The translations under genes were made by a program, and so were the position numbers. Positions 16,528-25,524 of a DNA stretch of 64,000 nucleotides are shown here, one piece after another. The stretch's first letter is position 1, and each line of letters opens with the position of its first letter. The notes beneath the pieces were generated by a model. It was not told where the DNA came from. It did not search any database and saw only the letters and a program-made list of their open reading frames with translations. Source of the stretch: Mycobacterium basiliense (GTDB taxonomy: Bacteria > Actinomycetota > Actinomycetes > Mycobacteriales > Mycobacteriaceae); contig NZ_LR130759.1 in assembly GCF_900292015.1 (NCBI RefSeq), forward strand, positions 2,976,001 to 3,040,000. The letters are read 5' to 3'.

Positions 16528-17490
16528 TCAGGGCCGCTGCTTGACGGCCGGTGGAATCTCGGGTGTGGCACGCCAGTCGTCAAGACCGTACTCGACCGTT
16601 CCATAGGACAGCTTGCCGCCGGTGACCTCCCCCCAGTGCGCATGATTGAGCTGGTGGATCTTGAAACATCCGTCGAGTGCCGTCGTGAAGCCCATGGCAT
16701 CGACGGTCTGATTCACCGACTCCTTGATAAGTAGCGCCGCCATGGTCGGCAGCTTTGCAATTCTGCGAGCGAATTCTATTGTGCTGTTTGTCAATTCACT
16801 GTCAGCAAAAACCTTGCTGACCATCCCGAGGGCGTGGGCTTCGTCAGCGTCGATCGAGTCACCGGTCAGTAGCAGTTCCTTGGCCTTGCGCGGCCCGAAC
16901 TCCCAGGGATGACCGAAGTACTCCACCCCACACATGCCCAGCCGGGTACCGACGACGTCGGCGAAGATCGTGTCCTGGCTGGCGACGATCAGGTCGCAAC
17001 ACCACGCCAGCATCAAGCCCGCCGACAGCACCGTCCCGTGCACCTGGGCAACGGTGATCTTGCGTAGATTGCGCCACCTTTTGGTGTTCTCGAAGTAGTA
17101 GTGCCATTCCTGGCGGTTCCGCGATTCCACCCCGCCGAAGGTACCGCCGTTGCACCGGTAGGTGGAGTGCTGATCCGGCCCCGGTGACCGCTCGCGCACA
17201 TCGTCAGCCGAGCCCAGGTCGTGTCCGGCGGAAAAGGCGGGGCCCGCGGCACGCAGGATGACCACACGCACCGCGTCGTCACCTTCGGCGCGGTCAAAGG
17301 CGGCACCCAACTCGACCAACATTCCGCGTGTCTGGGCGTTGCGCTGTTTTGGGCGGTCGAGCGTGATCGCCGCGATGCGGCCGTCGTCAAGAGTTTCGTA
17401 CCGGATGTACCGAAAATCGGCGAGGGAATCCGGCGCCGACCGCCCGCCGTCGGATCGGCGATCGACCGGACTGACCCCGGTGACGCTCAT
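16528..17490 (-). CDS. echA13: Enoyl-CoA hydratase/isomerase-family protein EchA13, catalytic Glu residues absent
   Basis: The 320-residue length matches Rv1935c (EchA13). Crotonase-fold features are FSAGHDLGSADD (CoA/oxyanion loop) and VHGTVLSAGLMLAWCCDLI. In the hydratase consensus the first catalytic Glu sits in GGGCEL and the second in the PE of FGxPE. Here the matching positions read AGLML and FADVVG, so neither Glu is evident. The protein is thus unlikely to be a standard enoyl-CoA hydratase and may act on another CoA ester. A GAGGAG site precedes the ATG. It is the first gene of the fadE17/fadE18 operon, with a Mce3R-type element 70 bases upstream. Confidence 0.88.
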   Translation of the reverse strand: MSVTGVSPVDRRSDGGRSAPDSLADFRYIRYETLDDGRIAAITLDRPKQRNAQTRGMLVELGAAFDRAEGDDAVRVVILRAAGPAFSAGHDLGSADDVRERSPGPDQHSTYRCNGGTFGGVESRNRQEWHYYFENTKRWRNLRKITVAQVHGTVLSAGLMLAWCCDLIVASQDTIFADVVGTRLGMCGVEYFGHPWEFGPRKAKELLLTGDSIDADEAHALGMVSKVFADSELTNSTIEFARRIAKLPTMAALLIKESVNQTVDAMGFTTALDGCFKIHQLNHAHWGEVTGGKLSYGTVEYGLDDWRATPEIPPAVKQRP

Positions 17491-17559
17491 GGCGGCTCCT
17501 CACTGCTCACTGCGCGCGGAACGGGTGACGTGTGCGAGGTTACGCGGCGACCGAGCGAA

Positions 17560-17653
17560 ATGTCCATAGCCAATACGCATCTAACTCTCTATCTGAGTCA
17601 TAAATTCCCAAGCAAAGTGGGTCTTGTAAGTACTAAAGTATCTTGCTAGTACT
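17560..17653 (-). promoter_or_regulatory. Mce3R-type element, copy 1 (echA13/LLM monooxygenase divergent region)
   Basis: Read on the minus strand: AGTACTA, 2 nt, AAGATAC (17644-17638), then exactly 64 nt from AAGATAC start to ATGCGTAT (starting 17580), ending in GGACAT at 17560. The same layout recurs at 30571-30664 and 27251-27335. It sits between the echA13 operon and the LLM monooxygenase operon, which are Mce3R-repressed in M. tuberculosis. Which part is operator and which is promoter cannot be told by eye. Confidence 0.75.
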
Positions 17654-17726
17654 GTGATATACCTACAGAAGGCGCGGTCGCAGCGCGCCGGACATCTAAG
17701 CCGGGCACAACCGAGAAGGGTTCACG

Positions 17727-18845
17727 ATGGAGATCGGAATATTCCTCATGCCGGCCCATCCGCCGGAGCGCAGCCTCTACGACGCGACCCAATGGGATCT
17801 CGACATCATTGAGCTGGCAGATCAGCTGGGCTACGTGGAAGCCTGGGTCGGCGAGCACTTCACCGTGCCGTGGGAGCCGATCTGCGCACCCGATCTGCTG
17901 TTGGCGCAGGCGTTGCTACGCACGAAGCGGATCAAGCTCGCGCCGGGCGCTCATCTCCTGCCGTACCACCACCCGGTCGAACTTGCCCACCGGGTGGCGT
18001 ACTTCGATCACCTCGCCCAGGGCCGCTTCATGTTGGGCGTGGGTGCCAGCGGTATTCCGGGCGACTGGGCGCTCTACGACGTGGACGGCAAGAACGGCGA
18101 ACATCGCGAGATGACCCGGGAAGCGCTGGAAATCATGTTGCGCATCTGGACCGAGGACGAGCCGTGGGAGCATCGCGGGAAGTACTGGAACGCCAACGGA
18201 ATCGCACCAATGTTCGAGGGTCTGATGCGGCGCCACATCAAGCCCTATCAACAACCTCACCCACCCATCGGCGTGACCGGCTTCAGCGCCGGGTCGGAGA
18301 CGCTTAAGCTGGCCGGCGAGCGAGGCTACCTTCCGATGAGTTTGGATCTCAACACCGAATATGTCGCCACCCACTGGGATGCCGTGCTGGAAGGCGCGGA
18401 ACGCAGTGGCCGGACGCCGGATCGTCGTGATTGGCGACTGGTACGTGAGGTGTTGGTGGCTGAGACCGATGAGCAGGCTTTCCGGTATGCCGTCGACGGC
18501 ACCATGGGGCGAGCCATGCGTGAGTATGTGTTGCCAACGTTCCGCATGTTCGGCATGACGAAGTTCTACAAGCACAACCCCACGGTGCCCGACGACGATG
18601 TAACACCGGAATATCTCGCCGAAAACACCTTCGTGGTGGGCTCGGTCGAGACGGTGGTCGACAAGCTGGAGGCCACCTACGACCAGGTTGGTGGTTTTGG
18701 CCATCTGCTCATTCTGGGATTCGACTATCGGGAGAACCCCGGTCCCTGGAAGGAGTCAATGCGGCTACTGGCCGACGAAGTCATGCCCAGACTCAATGCG
18801 CGCCTCGCCAACAAACCCCAGAAGCCCGCGGCCGCGATCGTCTAG
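17727..18845 (+). CDS. LLM-class (luciferase-like) flavin-dependent monooxygenase, Rv1936-like
   Basis: The 372-residue bacterial-luciferase-type TIM barrel begins MEIGIFLMPAHPPERSLYDAT, with ADQLGYVEAWVGEHF, KLAPGAHLLPYHHPVELAHR and GRFMLGVGASGIPGDW. These are family signatures. Such enzymes hydroxylate or perform Baeyer-Villiger or dealkylation reactions with reduced FMN. A candidate FMN reductase (22479-23003) and a ferredoxin/reductase fusion are encoded just downstream. It heads the rightward operon that continues to the SDR at 24856. A GAGAAGGG site lies upstream of the ATG. The substrate is unknown; co-regulation with mce3 suggests an imported lipid. Confidence 0.9.
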   Translation: MEIGIFLMPAHPPERSLYDATQWDLDIIELADQLGYVEAWVGEHFTVPWEPICAPDLLLAQALLRTKRIKLAPGAHLLPYHHPVELAHRVAYFDHLAQGRFMLGVGASGIPGDWALYDVDGKNGEHREMTREALEIMLRIWTEDEPWEHRGKYWNANGIAPMFEGLMRRHIKPYQQPHPPIGVTGFSAGSETLKLAGERGYLPMSLDLNTEYVATHWDAVLEGAERSGRTPDRRDWRLVREVLVAETDEQAFRYAVDGTMGRAMREYVLPTFRMFGMTKFYKHNPTVPDDDVTPEYLAENTFVVGSVETVVDKLEATYDQVGGFGHLLILGFDYRENPGPWKESMRLLADEVMPRLNARLANKPQKPAAAIV

Positions 18846-18878
18846 CGGTCCTCGAAAAGGGCGAGAAGGGATACCGCA

Positions 18879-21386
18879 ATGACGGTTCGACAGGTCACCG
18901 TCGGTTACGCGGACGGCACGCACAAGACCATGCCGGTGCGTCCGGACCAGTCGATGCTGGAGGCCGCCGAGGAACACGGCGTTGCCATTGTCAACGAATG
19001 CCAAAGCGGGATATGCGGCACCTGTGTGGCCACGTGCACCTCGGGACAATACGAGATGGGCCGCACCGAGGGTCTGTCCGACGTCGAGCGCGCGGCTCGA
19101 AAGATCCTCACCTGCCAGACATTCGCCACCGCTGACTGTCGGATCGAGCTGCAGTATCCGATCGACGACAACGCGGCACTACTGGTCACCGGCGACGGTG
19201 TGGTGACCGGGGTCGACCTGGTATCGCCCAGCACCGCCATCCTGCGGGTGGATGTTTCGGCCATGGCGGGCAAGATCCGATACAAGGCGGGCCAGTTCGC
19301 CCAATTGCAGGTGCCCGGGACCAACGCGTGGCGCAATTACTCTTATGCGCATCCATGCGACGGTAGTGGTGAGTTGGAGTTCATTGTCCGGCTGCTACCG
19401 CAGGGCGCAATGTCGGACTATCTGCGTGACCGCGCCAAGCCGGGCGACCACATTGCGGTGCGCGGCAGCAAAGGAAACTTCTATCTGCGCCCCGGTGCGC
19501 GGCCGATGATCCTGGTCGCGGGCGGCACCGGTCTCTCGGCGATCCTGGCCATCGCCCAGAGTCTGGACCCTGCTGTTGCACAACCGGTATGCCTGCTCTA
19601 CGGGGTGACTTCCGCCGCGGACCTGTGCAAGCTCGATGAGCTCACGGCGCTGCGACGCCGGGTCCCCGGCCTGGAAGTGCACACCATCGTCGCTCGTCCG
19701 GACGCCGAATGGGATGGACCGACAGGGGTGGTCACCGACTTGCTAACGGAGCGGATGCTGGCCGGTGGCGATGCCGACGTCTACCTGTGCGGTCCAGACG
19801 CGATGGTTGAAGCGACCCGAAGATGGCTGACGGACAAGGGCTTCCATAGTGTCGGTCTGTACTTCGAGAAGTTCGTGGCCAGTGGGGCGGCACGCCGCCT
19901 CAACCCGGCGCGGATCGACTATTCGGCTCTGAACATTGCCGACGTGCGCCGCCGCGGACGCGGCACCGCGGTGGTGATCGGCGGAAGTATCGCCGGCATC
20001 GCCGCGGCCAAGGCATGTAGTGAGACCTTCCAGCGGGTCATTGTTCTCGAGAAGGACGACCCGCACCCTCGCCGTGAGGGCAGGCCGGGCGCCGCGCAGG
20101 GCTGGCACCTTCATCATCTACTCACTGCCGGGCAGATCGAGTTGGAGCGCTTCTTCCCCGGCATCGTCGACGACATGGTCCGTGAGGGCGCGTTCAAAGT
20201 CGACATGGCAGCCCAATACCGAATTCGCCTGGGCGGCACCTGGAAGAAGCCCGGCACTAGCGATATCGAGATCGTGTGCGCCGGTCGGCCGCTATTGGAA
20301 TGGTGTGTGCGCCGCAGACTCGACAGCGAACCTCGGATCGACTTCCGCTACGAGTCGGAGGTCAACGACCTGCTGTTCGACCGTGACACCAACACGGTCA
20401 TCGGAGTCGGTGTTCAGCGCGATGGCGGCGAACTCGAGGTGATACCGGCCGAATTCGTCGTGGATGCCTCCGGCAAGAACACCCGGGTACCAGAGTTCTT
20501 GGAGCGCATTGGCATTGGCGCCCCCGAGGTCGAACAGGACATTATCAACTGCTTCTACTCCACAATGCAGCACAAAGTCCCGCCGGAGCGACAGTGGCAG
20601 GACAAGGTGATGGTGATCTGCTATGCGTACCGACCATTCGAGGACACCTACGCCGCGCAGTACTACACCGACAGCTCGCGCAGCATCCTGTCCACGTCGC
20701 TGGTCGCCTACAACTGTTACTCGCCGCCGCGTACCGCACGGGAATTTCGCGAGTTCGCCAATCTCATGCCTTCGCCGGTCATTGGGGAGAACATCGACGG
20801 GCTGGAACCCGCGTCGCCGATCTACAACTTCCGCTATCCGAACATGCTGCGGCTGCACTATGAGAAGAAGCGAAATCTGCCGCGCGCACTGCTGGCCGTA
20901 GGCGACGCGTACACCAGCGCGGATCCAGTGTCCGGCCTGGGTATGAGCTTGGCACTCAAGGAAGTTCGGGAAATGCAGCTGCTCCTGGGCAAGTACGGTC
21001 CGAGCCACCGCGATTTGCCTCGCCGGTACTACCGCGCCATCACCAAGATGGCCGACACCGCCTGGTTTGTGATCCGTGAGCAGAACCTGCGCTTTGACTG
21101 GATGAAAGACGTGGACAAAAAGCGTCCCTGCTATTTCGGGGTGCTCACCTGGTACATGGACCGGCTGCTGGAGTTGGTCCACGACGATCTCGACGCCTAT
21201 CGCGAGTTTCTGGCGGTTGTCCACCTGGTAAAGCCGCCATCGGCGCTAATGAAGCCCCGGATAGCCAGCCGCGTGATCGGCAAGTGGGCACGGACCAGGT
21301 TGTCAGGGCAGAAGACGTTGATCGAACGCAACTACGAAAATCGTTCGGCACCAGCCGCGCCCACCGATCAGCTCGTAGGCGCCTAG
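18879..21386 (+). CDS. Ferredoxin/ferredoxin reductase/FAD-dependent oxidoreductase fusion (Rv1937-like)
   Basis: The 835-residue protein has three parts. Residues 1-90 are a plant-type 2Fe-2S ferredoxin (NECQSGICGTCVATC). Residues about 100-345 are an FNR-type reductase (RNYSYAHPC for FAD, MILVAGGTGLSAIL for NAD(P), YLCGPDAMVEA). Residues about 365-800 are a second flavoprotein with VVIGGSIAGIAAA, VVDASGKNTR and LLAVGDAYTSADPVSGLGM, like geranylgeranyl-reductase or tryptophan-halogenase relatives. It therefore carries its own electron chain to a flavin active site. It lies 33 bases after the LLM gene with a GAGAAGGG site. Full-length homologues are known from Rv1937; the reaction is not established. 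Confidence 0.9.
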   Translation: MTVRQVTVGYADGTHKTMPVRPDQSMLEAAEEHGVAIVNECQSGICGTCVATCTSGQYEMGRTEGLSDVERAARKILTCQTFATADCRIELQYPIDDNAALLVTGDGVVTGVDLVSPSTAILRVDVSAMAGKIRYKAGQFAQLQVPGTNAWRNYSYAHPCDGSGELEFIVRLLPQGAMSDYLRDRAKPGDHIAVRGSKGNFYLRPGARPMILVAGGTGLSAILAIAQSLDPAVAQPVCLLYGVTSAADLCKLDELTALRRRVPGLEVHTIVARPDAEWDGPTGVVTDLLTERMLAGGDADVYLCGPDAMVEATRRWLTDKGFHSVGLYFEKFVASGAARRLNPARIDYSALNIADVRRRGRGTAVVIGGSIAGIAAAKACSETFQRVIVLEKDDPHPRREGRPGAAQGWHLHHLLTAGQIELERFFPGIVDDMVREGAFKVDMAAQYRIRLGGTWKKPGTSDIEIVCAGRPLLEWCVRRRLDSEPRIDFRYESEVNDLLFDRDTNTVIGVGVQRDGGELEVIPAEFVVDASGKNTRVPEFLERIGIGAPEVEQDIINCFYSTMQHKVPPERQWQDKVMVICYAYRPFEDTYAAQYYTDSSRSILSTSLVAYNCYSPPRTAREFREFANLMPSPVIGENIDGLEPASPIYNFRYPNMLRLHYEKKRNLPRALLAVGDAYTSADPVSGLGMSLALKEVREMQLLLGKYGPSHRDLPRRYYRAITKMADTAWFVIREQNLRFDWMKDVDKKRPCYFGVLTWYMDRLLELVHDDLDAYREFLAVVHLVKPPSALMKPRIASRVIGKWARTRLSGQKTLIERNYENRSAPAAPTDQLVGA

Positions 21387-21399
21387 AAAAGGGGCGAAG

Positions 21400-22482
21400 A
21401 TGTCACAGGTTCATCGGTTGCTGAACTGCCGGGGCACCCGGATCCATGCCGTCGAGGCAGGCCCAACCGGACCCGACCGCCCGCTGGTGGTGCTGTTGCA
21501 CGGGTTTCCGGAGTCCTGGTACTCGTGGCGCCATCAGATTCCCGCGCTGGCCGCCGCCGGCTACCACGTGGTAGCCATCGACCAGCGCGGGTATGGACGC
21601 TCGTCTAAGTTTCGGGTGCAAAAGGCCTATCGCATCAAGGAATTGGTCGGTGACGTGGTTGGCGTCATCGATGCCTGTTCCGCGGGCAGGGCCGAGCAGA
21701 AGGCATTCATCGTCGGTCACGACTGGGGTGCGCCGGTTGCGTGGACGTTCGCCTGGCTGCACCCGGACCGTTGCTCCGGGGTGGTCGGAATCAGCGTTCC
21801 GTTCGCGGGGCGCGGAGTGATCGGCTTGCCGGGTAGCCCCTTTGGCGAGCACAGCCCCAAGGACTACCACCTAGAGCTCGCCGGCGAAGGCCGGGTCTGG
21901 TATCAGGACTACTTCTCCGCCCAGGATGGCATCATCACCGAGATCGAGGAGGACCTGCGCGGCTGGCTGCTGGGATTGACCTACACGGTCTCCGGTGACG
22001 GCATGATCTTGGCCACCAAGGCGGCTGTCGATGCCGGTGTCGACCTCGCGTCGATGTCTCCGATCGACGTGATCCGTGCCGGTCCGCTGTGTATGGCCGA
22101 AGGGGCACGACTCAAGGACGCGTTCATCTATCCCGAGGCCATGCCGGGCTGGTTCACCGACGCCGACCTTGACTTCTACACCAGTGAATTCGAACGCTCC
22201 GGGTTTGGCGGACCGCTCAGCTTCTACCACAACATCGACAACGATTGGCACGACCTGGCCGATCAGGAAGGCAAACCGCTAACCCCGCCCGCCCTGTTCA
22301 TCGGTGGCCAGTACGACGTCGGCACCACGTGGGGAGCCGAGGCCGTCGCCCGCGCGCACGAGGTCATGTCCGATTACCGCGGCACCCACATGGTGGCCGA
22401 CGTGGGACACTGGATACAGCAGGAGGCGCCCGAGGAAACCAATCGATTGTTGCTCGAATTTCTTGGTGGGCTGCGGCCGTGA
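21400..22482 (+). CDS. ephB: Epoxide hydrolase EphB
   Basis: This 360-residue alpha/beta-hydrolase has the epoxide hydrolase pattern. LLHGFPESWYSWRHQIP holds the HGxP oxyanion motif, and VGHDWGAPVAW carries the nucleophilic Asp. The cap domain contains the expected tyrosines, and DVGHWIQQEAPEETN supplies the catalytic His. It opens an epoxide to a diol and would act after a monooxygenase, which fits the two oxygenases encoded upstream. M. tuberculosis EphB (Rv1938) has a solved structure with this arrangement. An AAAAGGGGCG site lies before the ATG. The last 4 bases overlap the flavin reductase start (GTGA). Confidence 0.93.
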   Translation: MSQVHRLLNCRGTRIHAVEAGPTGPDRPLVVLLHGFPESWYSWRHQIPALAAAGYHVVAIDQRGYGRSSKFRVQKAYRIKELVGDVVGVIDACSAGRAEQKAFIVGHDWGAPVAWTFAWLHPDRCSGVVGISVPFAGRGVIGLPGSPFGEHSPKDYHLELAGEGRVWYQDYFSAQDGIITEIEEDLRGWLLGLTYTVSGDGMILATKAAVDAGVDLASMSPIDVIRAGPLCMAEGARLKDAFIYPEAMPGWFTDADLDFYTSEFERSGFGGPLSFYHNIDNDWHDLADQEGKPLTPPALFIGGQYDVGTTWGAEAVARAHEVMSDYRGTHMVADVGHWIQQEAPEETNRLLLEFLGGLRP

Positions 22483-23003
22483 GTTGTGCTTTCGACATGG
22501 TTCCCCAGACCGTCGATCATTTCGACGGAGCGGCGTTGCGGCGGGCTTTCGGCTGCTTTCCCTCCGGTGTGATCGCGGTCTGCGCAGTGGTCGACGGCGT
22601 GCCGGTGGGGATGGCGGCGAGCTCGTTCACGTCCGTTTCGGTTGACCCGCCGCTGGTGTCGATCTGCGTGCAGAACACCTCAACGACGTGGCCCAAGTTA
22701 CGCGACCGTCCGCACCTCGGAATCAGCGTGCTTGCCGAGGATCATGACGAAGCCTGCATCAGCCTGTCACGCAAGGCAGGTGACCGCTTTGCCGGGGTCT
22801 TCTGGAGTGAACTGGCAAGTGGGGGCGTCGTCGTTCTGGGAGCCAGCGCCTGGTTGGACTGCCGCCCGCACGCTGAGGTCGCGGCGGGGGATCACACCAT
22901 TGCCCTGCTGGAAATCTGTGCGCTCGGAGCCAGTCCGGACACCCCACCGCTGGTCTTCCATGGCAGCCGATTTCGCCGGCTGGCAAGCACGGAGGTGCGG
23001 TAG
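22479..23003 (+). CDS. Flavin reductase-like protein (Rv1939-like)
   Basis: The 174-residue flavin reductase (DIM6/NtaB) domain has RRAFGCFPSGVIAVCAV at the N-terminus, GMAASSFTSVSVDPPLVSICVQNTSTTW (FMN phosphate contacts, key residues S-F-T-S-V-S-D-P-P) and GDHTIALLEICALG towards the end. It would supply reduced FMN or FAD to the LLM monooxygenase encoded three genes upstream, as in two-component oxygenases. The GTG start overlaps the ephB stop by 4 bases (GTGA); an ATG at 22497 is the alternative and would give 168 residues. Confidence 0.85.
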   Translation: MSCAFDMVPQTVDHFDGAALRRAFGCFPSGVIAVCAVVDGVPVGMAASSFTSVSVDPPLVSICVQNTSTTWPKLRDRPHLGISVLAEDHDEACISLSRKAGDRFAGVFWSELASGGVVVLGASAWLDCRPHAEVAAGDHTIALLEICALGASPDTPPLVFHGSRFRRLASTEVR

Positions 23004-24089
23004 ATGAAAACGACCGATGTGCGGGTGTGCCGCGCAATCGCCGCGGTGGCAGCGGGTCGCCCGGTCGTGATCACCGGCGACACCGAGAGCGACGGCTACC
23101 TTGTCTTCGCCGCAGACGTCGCCAGCCCGCGGCTGCTGACGTTCACCGTCCGCCACACCTCCGGTTATGTTCGCGTTGCGCTGCCGGGCTCAGAGTGTGC
23201 CCGGTTGGACCTTCCGCCAATGTGCCCCAAGGACAGCGAACATTGCGTATCGGTCGATTTTCGCGGGACGGGCACCGGCATTTCTGCGCGCGACCGCGCC
23301 CGGACCATCTCGGCTCTGGCGTCGGCTGAATCCAGCGCCGCGGATTTTTCTCGCCCGGGTCATGTGGTCCCGCTGCGGGCCGAGGCGACCGGCGTATTGG
23401 GACGGCCGCGACCCGCCGAGGCGGCCGTCGATCTTGCCCGCCTTGCCGGGCGCGGGCCAGCCGCGGCGCTGTGCGAAATCGTCTCCCGCCGAAATCCGGT
23501 CGCAATGGCCCGCGGCGCAGAGTTGGTCGAGTTCGCCGTCGAACACGGCTTGGCCGTGGTTTCGATCGCCGAACTGGCGGCGTACCGGCGGCGCACCGAA
23601 CCGCAAGTGGTGCGGCTGGCGGAGACAATCCTGCCGACCTGGGCCGGTGCCTGCCGCGTCATCGGTTTTCGTGACGTCCATTCCGGCGGCGAACATTTGG
23701 CGGTGATTGTCGGCTCGGCTGATGCCGGCGTACCCGTTGCGCTCCACGTGCACGTCGAGTGCCTGGCTGGAGTCGTGTTCGGTTCCACAGCCTGCGCATG
23801 CGGGCGCGAACTCAACGGTGCTCTGACTCGAATGTCGGCCCAGGGCGGCGGCATGGTGCTCTACTTGCGCCCGCCCGGTGCGCAGCGCGCATGCGGTCTA
23901 CTCTCCGGGGACAACGCCACGCCGGGGGGACTGGTCACGGAGACGGTGGCATGGATCCTGCGTGATCTCGGGGTGTACGCCCTCAAACTCTCCGACGATA
24001 TGCCAGGATTTGGCCTTGTGATGTTCGGAGCCATCCGCGAATACGGCATGCACCCCCCGCAATCCGACACGCTGGCGGCTGCGGGTTGA
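23004..24089 (+). CDS. ribA1: RibA1-like protein (DHBP synthase/GTP cyclohydrolase II relative), degenerate active sites
   Basis: The 361-residue protein matches the two-domain RibBA layout. The N-terminal 3,4-dihydroxy-2-butanone-4-phosphate synthase domain reads TGDTESDGYLVFAA where active enzymes have an acidic DDExRExEGD loop. In the C-terminal GTP cyclohydrolase II domain the zinc motif survives as VECLAGVVFGSTACACG, but the catalytic GMVxYLRQEGRGIGL segment reads GMVLYLRPPGAQRACGLL. Both riboflavin-synthesis reactions therefore look compromised. It directly follows the flavin reductase stop. In M. tuberculosis ribA1 (Rv1940) exists beside an essential ribA2. It may have taken on a flavin-related role for this oxygenase operon; that is inference. 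Confidence 0.85.
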   Translation: MKTTDVRVCRAIAAVAAGRPVVITGDTESDGYLVFAADVASPRLLTFTVRHTSGYVRVALPGSECARLDLPPMCPKDSEHCVSVDFRGTGTGISARDRARTISALASAESSAADFSRPGHVVPLRAEATGVLGRPRPAEAAVDLARLAGRGPAAALCEIVSRRNPVAMARGAELVEFAVEHGLAVVSIAELAAYRRRTEPQVVRLAETILPTWAGACRVIGFRDVHSGGEHLAVIVGSADAGVPVALHVHVECLAGVVFGSTACACGRELNGALTRMSAQGGGMVLYLRPPGAQRACGLLSGDNATPGGLVTETVAWILRDLGVYALKLSDDMPGFGLVMFGAIREYGMHPPQSDTLAAAG

Positions 24090-24856
24090 GCCATCCAGAT
24101 TTGGCCGGTAAGGCGGCGATCGTTACCGGGGCGGGCGCCGGAATCGGTTTGGCCGTGGCGCAACGGCTCGCCACCGGGGGTTGCCAGGTGTTGTGTGCGG
24201 ATATCGATGGCGATGCCGCCGACGCCGCCGCCAGTCGGATCGGCGCCAACGCAATTGGCTATCGCGTCGATGTCAGCGACGAGCAACAGGTCATTGGCAT
24301 GGTTAACGCCTGTGTCGGCGCGTTCGGTGGAGTGGACAAGCTGGTCGCCAATGCCGGTGTCGTTCATTTCGCGTCGCTCGTCGACACCAGCGTTGCAGAC
24401 TTCGATCGTGTCATCGGCATCAACCTGCGTGGTGCATGGCTGTGCACCAAACATGCGGCCCCGAAGATGATCGAGCGCGGCGGGGGAGCCATCGTCAACA
24501 TGTCGTCGTTGGCGGGTCACATCGGTGTGGGCGCCACGGCGGCGTACGGCATGTCCAAGGCTGGAATCAGCCACCTCAGCCGCGCCACGGCGGCGGAGCT
24601 GCGCGCGTCCAACATTCGCTCCAACGCCTTGTTGCCCGCATTCGTCGACACTCCGATGCAACAGACCGCGATGACCATGTTCGATGAAGCACTCGGCGAG
24701 GGGGGTGCGCGCGCATTGATCGCTCGACTGCAGGGGCGCATGGCCGCGCCGGAGGAGATGGCCAACATCGTGGCGTTCCTGTTGTCCGATGATGCGGCCA
24801 TGATCACCGGGACCACGCAGATCGCCGACGGCGGAACCATCGCCGCGCTGTGGTGA
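24086..24856 (+). CDS. Short-chain dehydrogenase/reductase (Rv1941-like)
   Basis: This 256-residue classical SDR has VTGAGAGIGLAVAQRL, VANAGVVHF, the Ser in NMSSLAGHIGVG and the YGMSKAG YxxxK motif, with TGTTQIADGG near the end. It would oxidise or reduce an alcohol or ketone with NAD(P). It starts at a TTG overlapping the ribA1 stop (TTGA), so translation is probably coupled. It is the last gene of the operon that begins with the LLM monooxygenase at 17727, and the order matches Rv1936-Rv1941. Substrate unknown. Confidence 0.9.
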   Translation: MSHPDLAGKAAIVTGAGAGIGLAVAQRLATGGCQVLCADIDGDAADAAASRIGANAIGYRVDVSDEQQVIGMVNACVGAFGGVDKLVANAGVVHFASLVDTSVADFDRVIGINLRGAWLCTKHAAPKMIERGGGAIVNMSSLAGHIGVGATAAYGMSKAGISHLSRATAAELRASNIRSNALLPAFVDTPMQQTAMTMFDEALGEGGARALIARLQGRMAAPEEMANIVAFLLSDDAAMITGTTQIADGGTIAALW

Positions 24857-24936
24857 TCGATCCCTGTAATCCCTTGTGCCACTGTGGTTTAAGCTGTCAG
24901 AGCACGTCGGTTTGCGTCGATGGCCCTGCACCCCAA

Positions 24937-25481
24937 CACACGTTGATCAATCAGCTCGGCGAGCAAGACGGCGAAGAAGATCTGGCCCACAAGTCCAGTG
25001 CGCATCGTCCCGATGAGTTGGTCAAGTACGACCAACCAATCATGGACTGGCTCAACCCCGACGGGGCATTCAGCGATGAGGAACGAGCACGCGACGCGGC
25101 ATCACCCCCGGCAAGCAGGAATACGACGGAATGTCACACATCAGCGGCTACCTGCCCGCCGAAGCGCATGCCACCTTTGAACCGGTACTGGCCAAGCTGG
25201 CCGCGCCCGGTGCGTGCAACCCCGGCGATGAAATGCCGGTCATCGACCGGACACCCGATGAGAACGCGATCAAACGCGACACTCGCGGCCAAGCCCAACG
25301 CGATCATGACGGTTTGGCTCGCCGCGCTGACCTGTTGGGGTCGGGGGAGTTGGGCCAGCACAACGGACTCCCAGTGCCGATCGTCGTGACGACAACTCTG
25401 AAGGATCTGGAAGCCGCCACGGGCAAGGGTCTGACTGGTAGCGGCTCATGGGGCGGAAAGGCTCCTATCGACGGGGGATGA
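24937..25481 (+). pseudogene. Broken REP13E12 repeat (DUF222/HNH 13E12-family fragment)
   Basis: Two consecutive frames encode pieces of the mycobacterial 13E12 repeat protein. The frame holding IMDWLNPDGAFSDEERAR (near 25040-25090) breaks at about 25095. It resumes in another frame with GKQEYDGMSHISGYLP, FEPVLAKLAAPGACNP, QHNGLPVPIVVTTTLKDLE and a truncation near 25480. Part of the DUF222 region survives, but the N-terminus and the HNH nuclease domain are missing. In M. tuberculosis a 13E12 copy (Rv1945) lies at the matching position after Rv1941. REP13E12 copies serve as integration sites for the phiRv1 prophage. Non-functional as protein. Confidence 0.75.
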
Positions 25482-25524
25482 CGATGAACCGGCTTGACGT
25501 TCACCCCGTGACCCTGTCAACCAG

